Part shown: piece after piece, positions 51,392 to 61,600 of the stretch
Layout: every line of letters begins with the position of its first letter
How positions within the stretch are numbered: position 1 is the stretch's first letter
From: Stentor roeselii
Lineage: Eukaryota > Ciliophora > Heterotrichea > Heterotrichida > Stentoridae
Assembly: GCA_006503475.1 (NCBI GenBank)
Contig: RSEH01000011.1
Span: 1-64,000 of the forward strand
DNA length: 64,000 nucleotides
Reading direction: 5' to 3'
The notes under the pieces: model-generated
Databases searched by the model: none
What the model was told of the DNA's origin: nothing
The model's input: only the letters and a program-made list of their open reading frames with translations
Program-made: the position numbers and the translations under genes

Positions 51392-52657
51392 ATGGAAGAA
51401 GCTCAATCTCTCGAAAAGAAAAAACTTTTCTTCGTCTTCACCAGCGCTGGGAAGCCTGTCTGGACACGGTATGGAGAAGAGACTGACTTATCAACGTTTA
51501 TCGGTTCGCTCGCTGCGATTTTATACAACTTCCAAAACTACTACACCACCTCCACTGACGCCTTGCGGTTCATGCGAACTTCTGACATGTTCGTCGTGTT
51601 TCTATGTAAAGAGGCTTTGTTTTACGTGGTGATTTCAAGGATCTCGAAGAACAGGCCACAAGCGACGAAAGAAACACTTGAAAGTCTTCACCAACAGCTG
51701 CAGAATTTACATATCAAGGTAATTTCGACGCTTACAAGCAGTATCACCTCAACACTTCAAAAACGTCCGAATTTTGATGCGCGTAACTTGATGGGCGGGA
51801 CTCATTCAGCACTTGACACTTTGATCAGGACAACTGCGATGACTCCTTATTTCTTGCAAGGTTTCATGCCAGTCAAAATGCTTTCTGACGTCAGGTATGA
51901 AGTTCATTCGGTTTTTAAGAACTTCATGCATGAAGACATTCTTTATGGATTTTTGATGACTCCTAACTTTATTATTTACAAGTACTGCAGGAAGGGAGCG
52001 AGTCTGCACTACTCAGATGTTAGTCTGCTTTCGAACCTTCTGGCTTCTTATAACTCGCTTCGATCTGCATCGTCTTGGACTCCTATTTGTCTTCCTCAGT
52101 ACTCGGATGAAGGGTTTGTTTATGCTTGTATCAATTTTTTGCAAAATAGTCAGATTAGTATTGCTCTTATCAGTGAAAATGCTAATGCTTTTAAAGACTT
52201 GAAAGCTTCTGGAGATGCGATTGAAAAAGAACTGCAGAGAAGTAAAGATAGCTTGGAAAGATGTATTAATGAAATGCCTTACTCGGTGAGTGCTTGTGGA
52301 ATTAAGGAAGTGAAGCATTTTTTGTATTGGAGTAAAAGCTTTGATCAGTTTACGATGAGTGGAATTAATCCTTATACACGAGTTTTCTTGCCTGAGATTC
52401 AGAAACAAGGGTATAAGAGGATGTTGAAGAGATATGATAATATTTACTTCTTGTCGAACTTTGTGGATTATTATAAAGGGAACTTTGTGAGGCTGGATAT
52501 CTACAGGAATGAACAGGTTTATTGCAATAGGACTCAGGACTATGTCTTGCTACTTAGCTTTAGTCCTTTGATTAATCGAGCTACTGTTGCTGATATTGCT
52601 GTTAGGATGCTTCGATGGATCAAACAAGAGGAACAGAATTTATTTATAACTAAGTAA
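51392..52657 (+). CDS. MON1: MON1 vacuolar-fusion (Rab7 GEF) subunit
   Basis: The 421-residue protein is collinear with MON1: KKLFFVFTSAGKPVWTRYG at the start (longin 1), SDMFVVFLCKEALFYVVISR, a middle LTSSITSTLQKRPNFDARNL with LMGG, the second longin-like part (ILYGFLMTPNFIIYKY, then WTPICLPQYSDEGFVYACI) and the C-terminal FLSNFVDYYKGNFVRLDIYR. With CCZ1, MON1 activates Rab7 on late endosomes and phagosomes. The acidic N-terminal extension of animal MON1 is missing. The ATG overlaps nothing but abuts the upstream stop with no spacer. Stop TAA. Confidence 0.94.
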   Translation: MEEAQSLEKKKLFFVFTSAGKPVWTRYGEETDLSTFIGSLAAILYNFQNYYTTSTDALRFMRTSDMFVVFLCKEALFYVVISRISKNRPQATKETLESLHQQLQNLHIKVISTLTSSITSTLQKRPNFDARNLMGGTHSALDTLIRTTAMTPYFLQGFMPVKMLSDVRYEVHSVFKNFMHEDILYGFLMTPNFIIYKYCRKGASLHYSDVSLLSNLLASYNSLRSASSWTPICLPQYSDEGFVYACINFLQNSQISIALISENANAFKDLKASGDAIEKELQRSKDSLERCINEMPYSVSACGIKEVKHFLYWSKSFDQFTMSGINPYTRVFLPEIQKQGYKRMLKRYDNIYFLSNFVDYYKGNFVRLDIYRNEQVYCNRTQDYVLLLSFSPLINRATVADIAVRMLRWIKQEEQNLFITK

Positions 52658-52902
52658 GATTTCCAAAGATAGGGAATTAGAGAAAATTTTGAGAGTTATT
52701 TTTAGGAAGTTTAATGAGAGTTTTTTGGATTTAGATCTTTGATTTTTATGTTTTTTATATGGTAGATAAACTTAAACTCATTCAAATCTAGTGATTATCG
52801 CATAAATTTTAACAAACCATCGAAAATCAAAACATTTACTCTCTCACTATAAAAAAATTCACAACCCACCCTAAATCATACTCATCCAATCCTTCTAATC
52901 TA

Positions 52903-53739
52903 TTAAGCAGTTTGTATATCCAATCCATATTTCTCAACAATATCCTTCAACACCTTACTTTTCACCACAACAGGTTCAATAACACTTTCCTTTTCCTTCC
53001 TCTTAATCTCAATCTGCTTCCTATAAAGTTTCCTATTCATATAAAGTTTTTTTTCACTACTCAAAATCTGTTCCTGCATTTTCAAAATAGCATCAACAGT
53101 GAAAACAGCTTTCTTAGCTTTAACCAAGTCCAAAACCTTAACTTTTCCAACAGTGCTAGCCTGCAAATACTCAAGTCTCCGAGTAGCCAAAACAAACTCT
53201 TCACTATAATCATCAGGAGCGACTAACAAGTACCTAAATCCAAAAACCTTAAGCGCCTTATCAGCTTCTTTCGTTTTCTTAAATCCCTGAGGGTAGTTAT
53301 CAACAATGATCAAACTCTGATCATGCAATTTGGCAGCGAGAGTGACTTTCAAAGCTTGAAGAATTACTTTTTTATTCATTCTTATCGAGAAGTTTCTAGG
53401 CACTGGCCCGTGGGCCTTGACCCCTCCTCTCATTCTAGGGGCGAACCTTCGGCCCGCCCTTGCACGGCCAGTGCCTTTTTGAGGTCTTATCTTGTGCCTT
53501 GAAGCTGTGATGTCTCTGAACCTTTTTGTGCGATGTGTCGTTATTTTGTTCATCATTCGGTAATAGTGGAAAGCATTATGCACGAAGTCCATTCGGAAAG
53601 GCACTGAAAACGCAGAGGCACTCAGAGTAAGACTCGAACCTGATGGCTGCCCTGTGCTGAAGGAGTAGATCGGAAATGAAAGGGACTCTAACAAGGGACG
53701 TGACCAGGTCCTGTGCAGTCTTAATAGACAATTAAACAT
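52903..53739 (-). CDS. MRPL4: Mitochondrial large-subunit ribosomal protein uL4m
   Basis: The 278-residue protein has an Arg/Ser-rich N-terminus (MFNCLLRLHRTWSRP) like a mitochondrial presequence. The ribosomal L4 fold follows, with the rRNA-binding loop KIRPQKGTGRARAGRRFAPR and GGVKAHGPVPRNF, then KALKVFGFRYLLV and a DLVKAKKAVFTVDAILKM C-terminus. uL4 lines the exit tunnel of the ribosome. The C-terminal basic coiled extension (KLYRKQIEIKRKEKE) is beyond the bacterial core. ATG at 53739 and stop TAA. It is locally GC-rich over the rRNA-binding loop. Confidence 0.92.
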   Translation of the reverse strand: MFNCLLRLHRTWSRPLLESLSFPIYSFSTGQPSGSSLTLSASAFSVPFRMDFVHNAFHYYRMMNKITTHRTKRFRDITASRHKIRPQKGTGRARAGRRFAPRMRGGVKAHGPVPRNFSIRMNKKVILQALKVTLAAKLHDQSLIIVDNYPQGFKKTKEADKALKVFGFRYLLVAPDDYSEEFVLATRRLEYLQASTVGKVKVLDLVKAKKAVFTVDAILKMQEQILSSEKKLYMNRKLYRKQIEIKRKEKESVIEPVVVKSKVLKDIVEKYGLDIQTA

Positions 53740-53875
53740 TTTATTAGGAAAGATGAAGTGATGTGAGAAGATATTTAATAGGAATGCAGAATGTTTAGGT
53801 TTAGAGAGGGTTGCATGGATGTTGAGAATTTCTTTGGATTGTTAAGTAAATTAAATCGGCAGATTGTTCTATAAA

Positions 53876-56872
53876 ATGGATAGTGAAGATGATTTAGTTG
53901 ATCTAACAGATATTAAAACCTCAGAAAAAACTCTCAATGCAGCGCAACCAGGTTTGAAAAATGCTTCAAAAGGCACTCCGGTTAACCCACAACAAAAGCC
54001 TTTAGGTAGCATGACAGGGCCTATTCCGATGGCAGGGCCTAATCTGATGGCAGGGCCTAATCCGATGGCAGGGTCATTCTTGTCTGGTAACTCTGGGAGT
54101 CCATTTAATTCAGGACCCTCTTTTCAAGGAATGCAAGGGGTTCAAGCGTTGCCAGGTAAACCACAAGAAGTACTACAGCCAATGCCCCAAGTATTAAACC
54201 AATCAAATCCATTATTAAATCAAAAGTCTGCAGCGGTAGATCCTCAGGTTAAAGTGAATAATCCAGTATTTCCAGGCACAACGAAACCAGCAATACAGGC
54301 ATCAAATTCAGGTTTTAAACAAAATACTCCCTCGATAATCCAGCAAGGTCCTAGTGCTTTCCCAAGCATGGGTTATGGTCCAAGCAGCAACAACCTCCAA
54401 TCGTCAAGCAAGCCATTACAACCTAACAATCCAGGAAATATTGTGCAGGGTCCAGGAGTAAATGAAAAACCATCATCATCAGCTCCTAATTTTCTGGGAA
54501 ATCAAGGTAATCAACCAGTAATATCAGCGCCGCATCCTTTCGGAATTCCAGGTCATCAGCCATTATCATCACCTCCGAATACATTCGGGATTCCAGGTAA
54601 TCAGCCATTATCATCACCTCCAAATACATTCGGAAATCAAGGTCATCAACCATTATCATCACCTCCGAATACATTCGGAAGTCCAGGTAATATACCAGGT
54701 AACCAAAAAATAAGCCAAACAAATCCTGACTTTTTAGCCTCAAAAAAAGCAATCCCTTCAACAAACAACGCCTTAAGTAAAGTTGTAATGCAATTCGACC
54801 AATCAAAACATCAACAAGGTTTCCCAGAAAATCCAGCTAAAAGTATAGAAGCTCCAAATCCAGAGACCCATTCTTCGCGATCAAAAAGTTCAGATTCAGA
54901 TAGTATTTCAGATACACCAGGCAAAAATGAAACCCCTCCAAAAGTAAACATGCAAACTAGTGCGTTAAAGCCTGTCAATCCAACATCAGGATTTGTTCCG
55001 AAAACCACAGGAAATGAATTTCAAAATCCCAGCATCCCACCTCCACCTCCACCATTAATCTTGTCAGGTAGTATCGACAAAACGATTACTGACCCTTTTA
55101 AGGCAAATCCTTCAAAAGCTCCAGGATTTTCAGAGCAAAAACCGTCACCAGTAATATTCTCAGGTGGTATGGATAAAAAAGTGAGTGATAATTTTAAGCC
55201 AAATCCTTTTAAAGAAACAGGATCTTCAGAGCAAAAACCCGCACCGGGTCCAGGTTTTTTAAAGCCTTCAGCAGATGGAGCGAATCAAATGTTTCCTTCA
55301 TCAACTGCCATTCCTCCAGTAATTAAAGAACCGCCTCCTTTTCCAGGAAATTTAGGTAAAGCAACGAATAGCTCATCAAATTTTCCTGGAATACCTTCTG
55401 GACCTGGCCCTTCATCAGTCCTACCTGGTGTACCTGGTTCTTCATTAGGGATACCAGCTCAGATGGCTCCGAATTCAAAGTCACCTTCTGTGCCTCCTGC
55501 TCCATCATCTTCAAAGTACCCACCTCCCCCTCCGTTGAAGGATCCAGAGCCGATGCAATTAGACTCAAAAATACCAAACTTTCCGAATCCAAATATTTCA
55601 AAATTCGATGTTCAGCCGAAGGTAATTATTCCAGAGCCAGCGAAATATCCTCAATCTTCAGAAGAATTCAATGGCCTAACCTCGAACCCACCAAAAGTTA
55701 TTCCTCAGAATAATCAAGCTTTATTCAAACCACAAGTAAATTTAAATGTCCCGACCTCGAACCCACCAAAAGTTATTCCTCAAAATAATCAAGCTGTATT
55801 CAAACCAGAAGTAAATAAACCAAATTTACCCTTGAAAAATGAAGTAGCTCAGTCATTATTAATCCCCAAACGAGGTTTTTCCCCACAAGAAAAAAGCCAA
55901 AATAAGCTAATCCCAAAAAAGCCTTCTGAAGGTTTCGCAAAACTCGGTAAAATGATTCCAAAAAACGAAATCAACATTTTAATAGTAAAAGTCAACCAAG
56001 AGCAAGTTCATAAGACCCAGATAGAAGTCATAAATCTTCTCGCCAGGGTCATAGACTACAACAAGTTAATAGAAGGTAGTAACAATCTTTTCCAGTTCTT
56101 AAAAGAAAACTCGAATCGTGGTTCAGAAGAATGCAAAAAAACTTTAGAATTTTTCACTGAATGCATCACCTGCAAGATCTGCAAAGAAAGAACCCCAGCA
56201 GAACTCTTAGAACTTCGTTGCAAGTCAATCATCTGCAGGGCCTGTCTGAAAAAAGCCGCTGTCGAGTCAATCGAAAAAAAGTACTTCCAGTGCCCTGACT
56301 GTAGAAAAGTGATAACTGAAGAAGAGCAGCAGTTCATCATGACTGAGCTGAAGATAAGTATAGAGCACATAAGAAAAGAAAAACTTGAAAACAAGCTAAG
56401 AACAAAAGGTCAACTCAAATGCAGGAAATGCGAAAGATTCAGAAAAAACTACTGGCCTTGGTGCCTTCATCTTTGTAAAGAATGCTTTGCCTTTGAAGTC
56501 AGAAAAAACTGTGTTCCGTGTCAGTCTTGTCATGAATCAGTTGAATATGATAAGATCTTAGGAGAAACCTTTAAATGTCGGAATTGCGAACAAATTTACT
56601 TTTTTATTGGGTCTTATGGAAAGTATGTTTATAATGAAACCCACCTGCTCTGTGTTCAATGTGTTTATGATTATTTCAACCAAGGTAATAACACGAAATT
56701 GAACATCAAGCTGAGCAAGGCGGAAAAAATTGAAATCAACGACCATTTGTTCCAGGTATGTTCAGGTTGCTCATCAGAGTTTTTCAGAGACTACCTAGAA
56801 ATAACACCCTGTGGACATTACATGTGCCGAAGTTGTAATGGCAGCAGTGCATGTCGATTATGTTCAAGCTAA
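53876..56872 (+). CDS. Pro/Ser/Asn-rich protein with C-terminal RING-type zinc fingers
   Basis: Residues 1-690 are low-complexity (Pro, Asn, Ser, Gly, Gln) with three sets of tandem repeats and poly-Pro runs (PPPPPPLIL), probably disordered. Residues about 690-998 are Cys-rich. A RING-like module (CITCKICKE ... CKSIICRAC ... FQCPDC) recalls RBR RING1. After it come several CXXC pairs (CRKCERF, CVPCQSC, CRNCEQIY) and a final RING-like VCSGCSS ... CGHYMCRSC ... CRLC. It may be an E3 ligase or zinc scaffold with a phase-separating tail; this is inference. The ATG at 53876 is the first in frame. Stop TAA. Confidence 0.72.
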   Translation: MDSEDDLVDLTDIKTSEKTLNAAQPGLKNASKGTPVNPQQKPLGSMTGPIPMAGPNLMAGPNPMAGSFLSGNSGSPFNSGPSFQGMQGVQALPGKPQEVLQPMPQVLNQSNPLLNQKSAAVDPQVKVNNPVFPGTTKPAIQASNSGFKQNTPSIIQQGPSAFPSMGYGPSSNNLQSSSKPLQPNNPGNIVQGPGVNEKPSSSAPNFLGNQGNQPVISAPHPFGIPGHQPLSSPPNTFGIPGNQPLSSPPNTFGNQGHQPLSSPPNTFGSPGNIPGNQKISQTNPDFLASKKAIPSTNNALSKVVMQFDQSKHQQGFPENPAKSIEAPNPETHSSRSKSSDSDSISDTPGKNETPPKVNMQTSALKPVNPTSGFVPKTTGNEFQNPSIPPPPPPLILSGSIDKTITDPFKANPSKAPGFSEQKPSPVIFSGGMDKKVSDNFKPNPFKETGSSEQKPAPGPGFLKPSADGANQMFPSSTAIPPVIKEPPPFPGNLGKATNSSSNFPGIPSGPGPSSVLPGVPGSSLGIPAQMAPNSKSPSVPPAPSSSKYPPPPPLKDPEPMQLDSKIPNFPNPNISKFDVQPKVIIPEPAKYPQSSEEFNGLTSNPPKVIPQNNQALFKPQVNLNVPTSNPPKVIPQNNQAVFKPEVNKPNLPLKNEVAQSLLIPKRGFSPQEKSQNKLIPKKPSEGFAKLGKMIPKNEINILIVKVNQEQVHKTQIEVINLLARVIDYNKLIEGSNNLFQFLKENSNRGSEECKKTLEFFTECITCKICKERTPAELLELRCKSIICRACLKKAAVESIEKKYFQCPDCRKVITEEEQQFIMTELKISIEHIRKEKLENKLRTKGQLKCRKCERFRKNYWPWCLHLCKECFAFEVRKNCVPCQSCHESVEYDKILGETFKCRNCEQIYFFIGSYGKYVYNETHLLCVQCVYDYFNQGNNTKLNIKLSKAEKIEINDHLFQVCSGCSSEFFRDYLEITPCGHYMCRSCNGSSACRLCSS
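54506..54685 (+). repeat. Four 45-nt tandem coding repeats
   Basis: Units at 54506, 54551, 54596 and 54641 encode GHQPLSSPPNTFGIP and variants. The last three copies are nearly identical and the first is diverged. Confidence 0.9.
55679..55822 (+). repeat. Two 75-nt tandem coding repeats
   Basis: Copies starting at 55679 and 55754 encode TSNPPKVIPQNNQA followed by (L/V)FKP(Q/E)VN. Confidence 0.85.
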
Positions 56873-56899
56873 ATAGTTAATCATTCATTACATACTTAA

Positions 56900-57355
56900 A
56901 TGATTCTAGGAAAGCCTATTGCGTCCTTGCCTCTTCAGATATTTTTTTTTATAGACACGTTTTACAACTGGGCATATCTCTTCCTCCAGCTTTCATTGTT
57001 CGTGTATCGAGGATACACCTTGAACTATAAAGGACTTACTATTGGATTTGAGGTTCTTGGAGTCTTTCTTCTTTTCGCGGTGCAGATGACTCGCCTTTAC
57101 GTACTTTCTATCTAGGTAGGCTCAGTGGGCAACAAGACAGAAGAAGTATCTCCTCTTCTCCTCATGTATCTTTTGGCGGTCCCTTCTGCATTAGGAGCTA
57201 TTTACTTCCTACTCTTCCAGACCTACGTGTAAACTCTATCCAGACTTCTCGCAGACTTCATCATCAACATCCTTCTGCTAATCCTCATCATAATTGAGTT
57301 GTTTTTCGGACTTTTCGCATTGATTCGTTTCAAAAGTGCAGAAAAAGACCAATAA
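56900..57355 (+). CDS. TMEM216: TMEM216-family tetraspan ciliary transition-zone protein
   Basis: Two 15-nt introns (57101-57115 and 57229-57243), each carrying an in-frame stop, restore a 141-residue protein, close to the 145 of human TMEM216. Four hydrophobic helices are visible. Family landmarks are SLPLQIFFFIDTFYNWAYLF, the restored loop MTRLYVGSVGNKTE, and YFLLFQTYVLLADFI across intron 2, matching human YYLLLQTYVLRLE. TMEM216 sits at the ciliary transition zone with MKS-module proteins. The stop TAA is 14 nt from the stop of the convergent DHHC gene. Confidence 0.92.
57101..57115 (+). other. 15-nt intron 1 in TMEM216
   Basis: GTACTTTCTATCTAG, phase 0, containing TAG. Joins TRLY to VGSVGNKTE. 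Confidence 0.95.
57229..57243 (+). other. 15-nt intron 2 in TMEM216
   Basis: GTAAACTCTATCCAG contains the in-frame TAA. Removal gives QTYVLLADFI, the family signature. Confidence 0.96.
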
Positions 57356-57369
57356 TTCTAATCTTATCA

Positions 57370-58410
57370 TTAAATACTATCACTAGGAGTAGAAATCTTC
57401 AAACTTTTCACCTCACTCGGCGAAATCGGCTCATTTTCTCGAGGCGAGTTAAGCATGGCTTCTTTGCTATGAGAAAACTTTATGGTAAGGGTGTCTTCCA
57501 CCTTGAGTCTCAAGTCAAAATGCTGTGGAGCAAGAGGAGCTTTAAAGAACCACCACAAGTTCTCCAAACAACTCGCCTTATAATGCGGGTTTCCCATAGG
57601 ATTCTTAAAGGTTCCCTTGAGTTTCTCATAAGTGGTCTGTCCAGTACACAGCAAATAAGTGTGAAATCCACACATTCCCATAACAAACCAAACAGCCTGC
57701 TTATTCCTTACAATAAAAGAATAGATCATCAAAGCAATAGACGGACCTGTCGACATGTTATGATCAGAACTGACACTTTTTTCAAAGTTAGTCACTGAAA
57801 TCCCATCAATAAGATGCCAACAACTGAAACCTAAAGTAAAACATGCTAGAAGTGACGTGGTGTAAAGAAAACCGATGAAGTCTCGGTAGTTTCGCTTTGC
57901 TACACAGTTTCCCACCCAGGGGCAGTGATGGTCGAATCGCTCTACGCACACCCCGCAGTCGGAACAGTGAGAGCATCTTGGGGGACGGATTATGTTGCAG
58001 GACGAGCAGTACTTTAAACGGGCCAGGTAGCCGTCGATCGGGATCTCTTTTGGACTGAAGGCTTCTCGGATTATCTCTTCGACGGGCTTTGAACCGTATG
58101 GTCCTTTTGCGAATGGAGGCCATTGCTTTGGAATGAAGCCTGGGTTTTTTAGAGACACTCGCACTAAAAATATAAGGGATAAGGTTAATAGTAGAAGAAC
58201 TGATAGAAATGGACCGGGGTTTGAATGCTTTGAAATGAAGTATGCACCTGGAGAGATGAAAAAGATTAGACCTGGAATTAGGATCAGGAAAAATGTTACT
58301 AGGGCTCGGCTACCGTCTGGACTAATTGCTGGTTACCCTGTCATAATTCGGCCGTCGAAATAGAACTTGTTGGAGCCAGGCCATTTCGTGAATAATCGAA
58401 ATTCAGACAT
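57370..58410 (-). CDS. DHHC-type protein S-palmitoyltransferase
   Basis: One 15-nt intron (58322-58336) gives 341 residues. The N-terminus, WPGSNKFYFDGRIMTGPD after splicing, resembles the WPGNNRFxCGGRxxxGPD start of plant and protist DHHC enzymes. Two helices precede the Cys-rich domain (CSSCNIIRPPRCSHCSDCGV then CVERFDHHCPWVGNC), which holds the catalytic DHHC Cys, and two more follow. It would attach palmitate to cytosolic Cys of membrane proteins at the Golgi or plasma membrane. The tail is hydrophilic with SP and TP sites. ATG at 58410 and stop TAA. Confidence 0.94.
58322..58336 (-). other. 15-nt intron in the DHHC gene
   Basis: GTAACCAGCAATTAG carries the in-frame TAA. Removal yields RIMTGPDGSR, the conserved GPD start. 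Confidence 0.93.
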
Positions 58411-58683
58411 TTGTTAACTGAAATGAGAAAGATTGGAAAGGTTTAGAGATGGTTATGGTTTAGATGTAGGTGATCAGGAAAATAAACTTTGGATGATATT
58501 TTAGAAGGAAATTTAAAATTAAGGGGATGAAAAGGGGGGATGAAAATAAGTTTTGGTTAAATTTAAATTAGATTTTCGATCATGACAAGACCATGATTTT
58601 CCATATTTAGTAAAAAATTTTATTTTACATATTTGTCTAAATCCTGAACTTTTTAGCAGTTTTCTTAAATATATAGAAAAATA

Positions 58684-61600
58684 ATGGAACTTGACTCCAT
58701 CGTACAAGGAAAGTACCAGGTCACTCTTATCAAAAGGCCTGAAGGTTTCTTCAGTAAAATTCAAGAACTAGGTCAAGGTCATATTTGGACGTCTGAAATA
58801 GTGAATTTTCAAGAGAAAGACTATAAAAAACTTACCAAGTTTCAAATTTCTAAGTTTTTTGAGATAAATAAAGAGAAAGAAAAGGTTGTTTTCAATCCAG
58901 GACTTTCTGGTGGAGGTTGTTTCGGATCTAAGGCCAAAGTCATCGATACACAAAAAATCGTCAAGACCAAAACATTGTCTAACCCAAATGTTCAGCCAGT
59001 TACTTCAAAACCTTTGAAAGAAACAGAAAAAGACACGACAACCATCATTTCCTCTCAAACTGATGAAAAAAGTGAAGAAATTTCAAAGATTTCTCTGTTG
59101 ATATCAGAAGACTTGGAAAACTTCTACATCGACTGTAAAACTATTTCAAATTTCCGAAAATTTCCTTTTTTTGACTCAAAAAATCCAGAAAACGGGTTGA
59201 AAACAATCCTAAATCATTTAAAACTTCAGCAAATTCAAAAAAACTTCTCAAATAAAAAAGGCTTAGCAGGCCTTTCCTCTATTTTAAAAGACTTGCTGAT
59301 TTCCAGTTTGACCAAGAAAACTTTAAAAAGTTTAAAAATTATGCCTGAAACAATAAAAGAACTTGAAAAAATTCATCTTTGGCTTAGCCAGTTCAACAAA
59401 ATTTGCAGGTGCTCAGTCTCGCTGATGAACTTTCAAATAATCTGCGACTTGTTGAACTCAAAAGACGAGAATTTGAGAGAATTTAAAGAAATGTCTCTGA
59501 ATTCAGACAATCCAGTGGATGAAAACTTTACAAAAAAGCTCATGCCAAGTCCTGAGGACAGTTTTTCTTCAACTTCAATTAAGTCCTTTTTTCTAAAACT
59601 CTGGGGCAAGAAAAAAACCTCAAAACCAGAAAATTTTGAAAAAATCTTTACATTTTTTTTCACATCTCTTCAAAACGCGAACCAGGTTCAACTCTTCGAA
59701 GGCTTTCAATGCAGTTTTTCTCTTTTCAAGTCAAAGATCCTATCCCAAGACTTCCTTTTCAAGCACTTCCTGCATTTTTCAGGTCTAATCGAAAGTCAAG
59801 ATGCGATTTCCCGATCCTTATGTCTTAATTTCTTGCAAAAACTCGCTAGTCACTCAAATTCATCTTTAGGGGCAGGCTGCAGAGGTTTGATTCATCAAGT
59901 TTTAGACCAAGAGCAGGACTTTTCAGTAAAATCTGAGATTTTCATAAAGCCTTTCAAGACTTTAACGAAAACTTTCAATTCGAACATTGACTTCGAAAAT
60001 TTTCAAGTTTTATTCACCAGGTTTGAAGAGGTTGAAATCATGAAAGATTATCTTCAAGAGAAGAATTTCGTTGAAATCTGTGGAAAACAAGCCTGTGGCA
60101 AGACCTCTCTGGCCTTGCACTACTCGAAAGTGTTTAAAAATGACTATGATGTGATTTGGGTTATTGACTCTGAACACCCTGAAAAGGACTTAGATCAACT
60201 TGCTGAAGTCTTGGAATGTCTACCTGGAAGTTTGAAGGGATTGATGGAAAAATTGAGAAGAAATGATGCTGGACTTAGGATTTTAATTGTTTTTGATAAT
60301 GCTGATGACCTTGCACTTGTCAATGAATTCATGATTAAAAGTAAAACTGTACATTTTATTGTTGTCACAGGGAAAAATGTCTGGAAAAACTCTGTTTGTC
60401 TTGATTTAAGAAATGAAAAAATTATTGAACAATATTTGAAACTTTTCCTGTTTTTTAAGAAAAGTAATGAAGAAAGTGTAGGAATCAGTGAAAATTTAAA
60501 AAATGATCTTTTGTGTTATTCACTTGCCTTGAATTTAGTGAATTTTGAAAAATTTGAATTGATTCTTAGCAAAAATATGCCGATAAGAGATATTATAAAC
60601 TCAATGATCATTGAATATTTTACTTCTTCTTCAAACCCTATCAAGTACATCTTATCAATCCTATCATTTTTGTACCCTGTCAACATCCCAGAATCACTAA
60701 TTTTCCAGGTGTTCACCAAAAAGTTCTCAAAGGCCGAATGGAAAAAATCTAAAACAGAGCTGATCAACAATGGTCTAGTTTCCTTCTCATCACTTAAAGA
60801 AAACTACTGGAAAATTCATGAAGAAGTTTCTATTTCACTTTGCAACTTTCCAAAAGAACCAAGTCTCTATAAAGACCTTCTGGACTATTTCTACCTGAAC
60901 TTCACCCAGTCCACACAGGAGACTTTCCATCCTCTAACCTTCCAAGTTTTGACCTTTTTTTATTTTTCCGATTCTTCAAAACTTTCGATAAAAACTTCAA
61001 TTGTCCTAGTGAAAAACCTGTTAAAAATCAACTTTAACCAAAAGATTATAACAGAAATTCTAGAAATCCTTGATGAAAACACCCATGAATTGACACAAAC
61101 TGATAAATCTAAAGATTCTCTGGATCTCTTCAGGGTCATCAGCGATTTTGCTCTTCAAGTAAAAAACGAAGATCGAAGCTACAGCCTGTTTTTTGACTAC
61201 CTGAAAGAATTCGAAGCACTGAGTAGTCAATATCCAGAAGAATATTTATTAGCTTTAATCGATTTCAACCATCTTGGAGAAAAAATGCAAGATTCTGAAG
61301 CTTCTCATCATTATTTCGACCAAGTTTTAAACAACAGCAAGTTCGATTCCTGTTCAAATCTCGGAAAAGTCTTCGAAAGATACTCACAAAGTTTAATTGT
61401 TTCTCTGAAATTTCCAGAAGCCGAATCAGTTCTTAATTCAGCTCTCGAAAAACTTCAACCTCAAAGCGACTCATCTGAAACCATAGCAAGTTTAAACAAC
61501 ACCCTGGGTTTCTTATACTATCTCCAAGAAAAACCGATTGAAAGTCAATCAGTATTACTAAAAAGCAAAAAAATCCTCGAAAGTCTAAAAAAAACTGGAA

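Noticed and set aside
51381-51398. 18-nt GT...AG string spanning the ODAD1 stop and MON1 start as an intron
   Set aside because: All supported introns are 15 nt with A10, and splicing would fuse two complete unrelated proteins.
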